A stretch of 8,528 bases of DNA from Hyphomicrobiales bacterium (GTDB lineage Bacteria > Pseudomonadota > Alphaproteobacteria > Rhizobiales > Xanthobacteraceae), in assembly GCA_026400425.1 (NCBI GenBank), contig JAPLPC010000485.1, forward strand, positions 1 through 8,528, written 5' to 3'. Positions 5,995-8,528 of this stretch are shown here, piece by piece. Position numbers and translations under genes: made by a program. Positions within the stretch are counted from its first letter, which is position 1. Every line of letters starts with the position of its first letter. Below the pieces are notes generated by a model. That model made no database searches, was not told where the DNA came from, and saw only the letters and a list, made by a program, of their open reading frames with translations.

Positions 5995-6741
5995 TCACTT
6001 CAGCGGCACAAACACGTTGATGACCAGCTTGTCTTCCGTCGTCTTCAAGGGATCGGTGATGTATTCCTCGATGAAGGTGTCCTTGGCCTCCAGCTTCTTT
6101 TCGTCGAGATGATTGGTGATCGCCTCATAGGTGTTGTCCATATTGTCGTAGGAGCCGCGATGGACGAATTTCAACGCTTTGCCTTCCGGCGACATGCCCA
6201 TATTCATGTTCTTCGGCAGGTTCTTGATCTCCTGATCCACCGGCATTTGGGCTATGAACGTGAAGCCGGTGTCGTCGGTCGCCGTGTAGACGATCAGGGG
6301 ATTGCCCGACGATTTGATCTTCTGCTTGTCCAGGAACGTCGATAGCTGCTTGAACGCATCCATCAGCGTGTCGAAAGCGAGATCCCAATTGGCCTTGCCG
6401 GTCAAAGTGAGCACCTGCTTCGGCGTCAGCGTATTTTCCTCGCCGAACGGATCGGCGGTCTGCACCGGTGCCGGCGTTGATGGATTGGCCGGCGTGGCCG
6501 GTGCCTGGGCGGCAGCCGGCGGCGTCGCCGCTGGTGGGGCGGCGGCTGGCGGATTGGCCGGCGTGGCTGGCGCCGCCGGGCTTGCCGGCGCGGTCGGAGC
6601 CGGCGTCGGCGTGTCCGCCGGCTTCGACGCCGCGGGCGGGGTGGCGGGCGGAGATTGCGCCCAGGCTGCGACGTTCAGCGACAGCGCCGCAGAGGTCAGC
6701 GCGGCAGCGGTGGCAAAGCGGGACAGACGGGTGCGGAACAT
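5995..6741 (-). CDS. Secreted Pro/Ala-rich protein with GyrI-like effector-binding domain
   Basis: A 248-residue protein. A signal peptide covers about 1-28 (MFRTRLSRFATAAALTSAAL, ending AWA before Gln29). A Pro/Ala/Thr-rich low-complexity linker runs from about 30 to 95. A folded domain covers about 105-248. Its last part, with GKALKFVHRGSYDNMDNTYEAI (188-209, split here only by description), IEEYITDP (224-231) and VINVFVPLK at the end, matches the pattern of GyrI-like or AraC effector-binding domains, where an H-x-G-x-Y segment, a Y-x-x-DP segment and a closing beta strand recur. Such domains usually bind small molecules in the cytoplasm; here the signal peptide places it in the periplasm, tethered or spaced by the linker. 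I chose the ATG at 6741 because GGAGA lies 8 bp upstream and the signal peptide follows directly; an earlier in-frame ATG at 6837 overlaps the dapF promoter. Function unknown; domain assignment fairly confident. Confidence 0.8.
   Translation of the reverse strand: MFRTRLSRFATAAALTSAALSLNVAAWAQSPPATPPAASKPADTPTPAPTAPASPAAPATPANPPAAAPPAATPPAAAQAPATPANPSTPAPVQTADPFGEENTLTPKQVLTLTGKANWDLAFDTLMDAFKQLSTFLDKQKIKSSGNPLIVYTATDDTGFTFIAQMPVDQEIKNLPKNMNMGMSPEGKALKFVHRGSYDNMDNTYEAITNHLDEKKLEAKDTFIEEYITDPLKTTEDKLVINVFVPLK
6457..6654 (-). repeat. Pro/Ala-rich linker coding region with internal DNA repeat
   Basis: This stretch encodes residues 30-95 of the secreted protein, made mostly of Pro, Ala and Thr. 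The peptide PATPANP occurs twice, and at DNA level GGATTGGCCGGCGTGGC (plus-strand reading) is exact at 6482-6498 and 6551-6567, 69 bp (23 codons) apart. This suggests past in-frame duplication and length variability between strains. Confidence 0.7.
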
Positions 6742-6800
6742 GCGAAAAGTCTCCAATGACGGCCGGCACGGCGAACAGACGCGATGGTAACATGCGTCGC

Positions 6801-6821
6801 CAATGGCCGCACTGGCCATTG
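6801..6821. promoter_or_regulatory. Perfect inverted repeat in the divergent promoter region
   Basis: CAATGGCC (6801-6808) and GGCCATTG (6814-6821) are perfect inverted repeats around GCACT. The site lies between the divergent secreted-protein gene and dapF, and its right arm overlaps the probable dapF -35 element. It has the shape of a dimeric regulator's operator; a hairpin is also possible. The regulator is not identifiable from the window. Confidence 0.5.
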
Positions 6822-6842
6822 CAGCCCGTCTCGCCATATAAA
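6813..6842 (+). promoter_or_regulatory. Probable dapF promoter
   Basis: TATAAA (6837-6842) is a good -10 element, with TGGCCA (6813-6818) as a weak -35 at an 18-bp spacing. Transcription would start near 6849, leaving a short leader that contains AGGA (6855-6858) 6 bp before the dapF ATG at 6865. Confidence 0.45.
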
Positions 6843-6864
6843 GCAGGCAACATCAGGACGGACC

Positions 6865-7704
6865 ATGAGCGCGCTGGCCAATCACTCCTTCGCCAAGATG
6901 AACGGCATCGGCAACGAGATCGTCGTGATCGACATGCGGGACACCGCCGGTCCGATCACCCCGGCCGATGCCCGCGCCGTGGCCAAGGCCGATGGCGGTA
7001 TCGCCTATGACCAGTTGATGGTGCTGCAGAAGCCGCGTCTGCCCGGCACCGAGGCGTTCGTCTCGATCTACAACAATGACGGCTCGGAAGCCGGTGCCTG
7101 CGGCAACGGCATGCGCTGCGTGGCGCGGCAGACTTTTGCCGAGACCGACAAGACCGGTCTCACTTTCGAGACCCGGGCGGGACTGATCAATTGCTGGCGC
7201 GCGGCGGACGGCGAAACCTTCACCGTGGACATGGGCATGCCGAAGTTCGGCTGGCAGGACATTCCGCTGGCCGAAGAGTTTCGCGATACCCGCGGCATCG
7301 AATTGCAGATCGGGCCGATCGATGCGCCGATCCTGCACACGCCATCGGTGGCGAGCATGGGCAATCCGCATGCGATCTTCTGGGTCGACGACATCCACGC
7401 CTACGACCTCGAACGCTTCGGGCCGTTGCTGGAAAACCATCCGATCTTTCCGGAGCGCGCCAATATCACCCTCGCCCATATCGTCGATCGCGAGCATATC
7501 GTGATGCGGACCTGGGAGCGCGGTGCCGGCCTCACCAAGGCCTGCGGCACCGCCGCCTGCGCCACGGCGGTTTCGGCCGCGCGTCTGCGCCGCACCGAGC
7601 GAAAGGTGCACATGACACTGCCCGGCGGCGAACTCGTGATCGACTGGCGCGAGAGCGACGACCACGTGCTGATGACCGGCGGCCTGTTTGCGTCCGTGGC
7701 TTAA
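6865..7704 (+). CDS. dapF: Diaminopimelate epimerase
   Basis: Converts LL- to meso-diaminopimelate, the direct precursor of lysine and of the peptidoglycan cross-link; a cytoplasmic, cofactor-free epimerase. The 279-residue protein has both catalytic cysteines: Cys79 in NNDGSEAGACGNGMRC and Cys227 in WERGAGLTKACGTAACA. Other conserved segments are KMNGIGNEIVVIDMR at 11-25, ASMGNPHAIFWVDD at 163-176 and ERAN at 197-200. Length is normal and the two-fold repeated fold is complete. The ATG at 6865 has AGGA 6 bp upstream and begins the usual N-terminus; the open frame upstream overlaps the promoter region. In many alphaproteobacteria I recall dapF near miaB-like or ftsY genes, but here it stands alone between a divergent secreted-protein gene and a convergent transferase gene, so it is probably monocistronic. 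Confidence 0.97.
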   Translation: MSALANHSFAKMNGIGNEIVVIDMRDTAGPITPADARAVAKADGGIAYDQLMVLQKPRLPGTEAFVSIYNNDGSEAGACGNGMRCVARQTFAETDKTGLTFETRAGLINCWRAADGETFTVDMGMPKFGWQDIPLAEEFRDTRGIELQIGPIDAPILHTPSVASMGNPHAIFWVDDIHAYDLERFGPLLENHPIFPERANITLAHIVDREHIVMRTWERGAGLTKACGTAACATAVSAARLRRTERKVHMTLPGGELVIDWRESDDHVLMTGGLFASVA

Positions 7705-7708
7705 CGCT

Positions 7709-7759
7709 TGTCCCGGACGCGGTGCAGCGCTCTTGCGCTGCTCCGCAGAGCCGGGACCA
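7709..7759 (+). repeat. REP-like palindromic element, copy 1
   Basis: A long hairpin with outer stem GTCCCGG (7710-7716) / CCGGGAC (7751-7757), middle stem GCGG (7719-7722) / CCGC (7743-7746) and inner stem GCAGCGC (7724-7730) / GCGCTGC (7735-7741) around TCTT. Sequence style and intergenic position match dispersed palindromes I associate with Bradyrhizobium and Rhodopseudomonas genomes. It follows the dapF stop by 4 bp and could also terminate its transcription. Confidence 0.75.
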
Positions 7760-7781
7760 TACGAAGCGCCGCAGTTCATGC

Positions 7782-7831
7782 TGGTCCGGCTCTGCGAAGC
7801 GGCATCAGTAATGCCGCATCGCGTCCGGACA
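7782..7831 (-). repeat. REP-like palindromic element, copy 2, inverted
   Basis: Same architecture as the copy at 7709-7759 but in the opposite orientation: outer stem GTCCGG (7784-7789) / CCGGAC (7825-7830), middle GCGA (7794-7797) / TCGC (7819-7822), inner GCGGCAT (7799-7805) / ATGCCGC (7811-7817) around CAGTA. Read on the minus strand its ends (TGTCC-GGACGCG and GCAGAGCC-GGACCA) closely match copy 1, while the inner stem differs. It ends 8 bp before the stop of the convergent transferase gene, so it may serve as that gene's terminator. Confidence 0.75.
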
Positions 7832-7839
7832 GGATCGCG

Positions 7840-8448
7840 TCAATCCAGCTTCTCGCCCGACGCATAATCTTCGGCGCGTTTGAACGCAGGGCGCGCGGCG
7901 CAGCGATCGAGGTAGCGGTCGAAAGCCGGACGCGACGGCACCATCTTGAAATTGCGAACCGCGAAGTTGAGGCCGGAGCCGATGGCGATGTCGGCGGCCG
8001 AGAACTGCTCGCCGAGAATCCAGGGCCCCTCTTCCAGCGCGGCTTCGAGCACGTCGAACACGCGCTGCGCATCGCCCCACCCGGCAGCGACGGGATTGAG
8101 CTCCATCTTGGTGGCGATCTGCGCGATCGCCGGCTCGATGCAGCCGGGTGCATAGAACAGCCAGTAGAGATACTTTGCGCGATGCACGTCGCCGAGTTCA
8201 GGCGCGAGCTTCGCCTCGGGATAGCGCTCGGCCACGTAAGCGCAGATGGCCGCAGCTTCCGCCATGGTGGCTTCGCCATCCTGCAGCGCAGGGACTTTGC
8301 CCATCGGATTGACCGCCAGGAATTCGAGCGTGCGCTGCGAGCCTTTGTGGATGTCGATCAGCACGCGCTCGTAGGGAACGCCGGTTTCTTCCATCGCCCA
8401 CAAAGCAGTGAACGATCGCGTGCGCGGCGACCAATAGAGTTTCATCAT
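7840..8448 (-). CDS. Glutathione S-transferase family protein
   Basis: A 202-residue cytoplasmic protein of the glutathione S-transferase superfamily, likely conjugating or reducing an electrophile with glutathione; the substrate is not deducible. The N-terminal thioredoxin-like domain covers about 1-78: KLYWSPRTRSFTALWAMEE, then NPMGKVPAL with the cis-Pro at 53, then MAEAAAICAYVAERYP. In the last segment the common Glu-Ser glutathione contact is Glu64-Ala65, a variant. The helical C-terminal domain covers about 85-202 and has the S-x-x-D capping box at Ser150-Asp153 (FSAADIAIG). I chose the ATG at 8448 because GGAGA lies 6 bp upstream; the adjacent ATG at 8445 would also work, while the farther ATG at 8514 adds a non-conserved tail. 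It converges on dapF, separated by the REP-like pair. Confidence 0.92.
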   Translation of the reverse strand: MMKLYWSPRTRSFTALWAMEETGVPYERVLIDIHKGSQRTLEFLAVNPMGKVPALQDGEATMAEAAAICAYVAERYPEAKLAPELGDVHRAKYLYWLFYAPGCIEPAIAQIATKMELNPVAAGWGDAQRVFDVLEAALEEGPWILGEQFSAADIAIGSGLNFAVRNFKMVPSRPAFDRYLDRCAARPAFKRAEDYASGEKLD

Positions 8449-8528
8449 CGGCGATCTCCCGTTTGCGAGAAGATTGTTCTGCGGAGTTTCGGTGCCCGGC
8501 GCAAGACGAGCCACATGCGACGGCGGCG
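8449..8528 (-). other. Upstream region of the transferase gene, to window end
   Basis: This 80-bp stretch holds the transferase ribosome-binding site (GGAGA at 8455-8459) and presumably its promoter. A TTGCGC with a poor -10 17 bp later can be picked out on the minus strand but is too weak to call. No other gene is visible before the edge. Confidence 0.4.

Noticed and set aside
6302..6790. Gly/Ala-rich plus-strand frame resembling a low-complexity surface protein
   Set aside because: It is the reverse complement of the Pro/Ala linker of the minus-strand secreted protein, which has a signal peptide, ribosome-binding site and folded domain.
6853..7779. Minus-strand frame of 308 codons across dapF
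   Set aside because: Antisense to dapF, which carries both catalytic cysteines; no conserved features in the opposite frame.
7709..7831. Possible CRISPR-like repeat pair
   Set aside because: Only two units in opposite orientation, with long internal stems and no regular spacers; the REP-like explanation fits better.

Overview
The window is GC-rich with dense, short-gapped genes. It looks like a chromosomal segment from an alphaproteobacterium of the Bradyrhizobium/Rhodopseudomonas/Afipia group (Hyphomicrobiales). This assignment rests on the look of the proteins (FabI, AroC, DapF, a rhizobial-type class III cyclase) and on a pair of REP-like palindromes of a kind I associate with that group; no database search was possible. 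I see no RNA gene, CRISPR array, phage gene or insertion sequence. No gene-free stretch exceeds about 225 bp.

Layout. (1) 1-3666, all minus strand: fabI (enoyl-ACP reductase), a histidine phosphatase, aroC (chorismate synthase), then a class III adenylate cyclase that runs off the left edge. fabI, the phosphatase and aroC are closely packed and probably cotranscribed; the cyclase may have its own promoter. (2) 3667-3889: divergent control region with a 42-bp imperfect palindrome and a possible ECF-type promoter. (3) 3890-5171, plus strand: an ECF sigma factor and its membrane-anchored anti-sigma factor, a classic pair. (4) 5208-6741, minus strand: two exported proteins, a SIMPL (DUF541) protein and an unusual secreted protein with a Pro/Ala-rich linker and a GyrI-like effector-binding domain. 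(5) 6742-6864: divergent control region with a perfect 8-bp inverted repeat on the likely dapF promoter. (6) 6865-7704, plus strand: dapF (diaminopimelate epimerase). (7) 7705-7839: two REP-like hairpins in opposite orientation between convergent genes. (8) 7840-8448, minus strand: a glutathione S-transferase.

The most striking observation is in fabI. Its frame is open and its ends are normal, but it jumps from the GAEKWM stretch straight to GAKGIRVNA. That skips about 23 residues which in FabI proteins carry the catalytic Tyr and Lys (Y-x6-K) and most of the helix used for oligomer packing. As written, the protein should not work as a normal enoyl reductase, although this enzyme step is normally essential. 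Either a second enoyl reductase exists in the genome, or this is a decaying or repurposed copy, or the sequence has a 69-bp error.

Functionally, the window mixes core biosynthesis (fatty acids, aromatic amino acids, lysine/peptidoglycan precursor) with signalling (cAMP, ECF sigma/anti-sigma) and envelope proteins. A link between the sigma/anti-sigma pair and the neighbouring exported proteins is plausible but only inferred.
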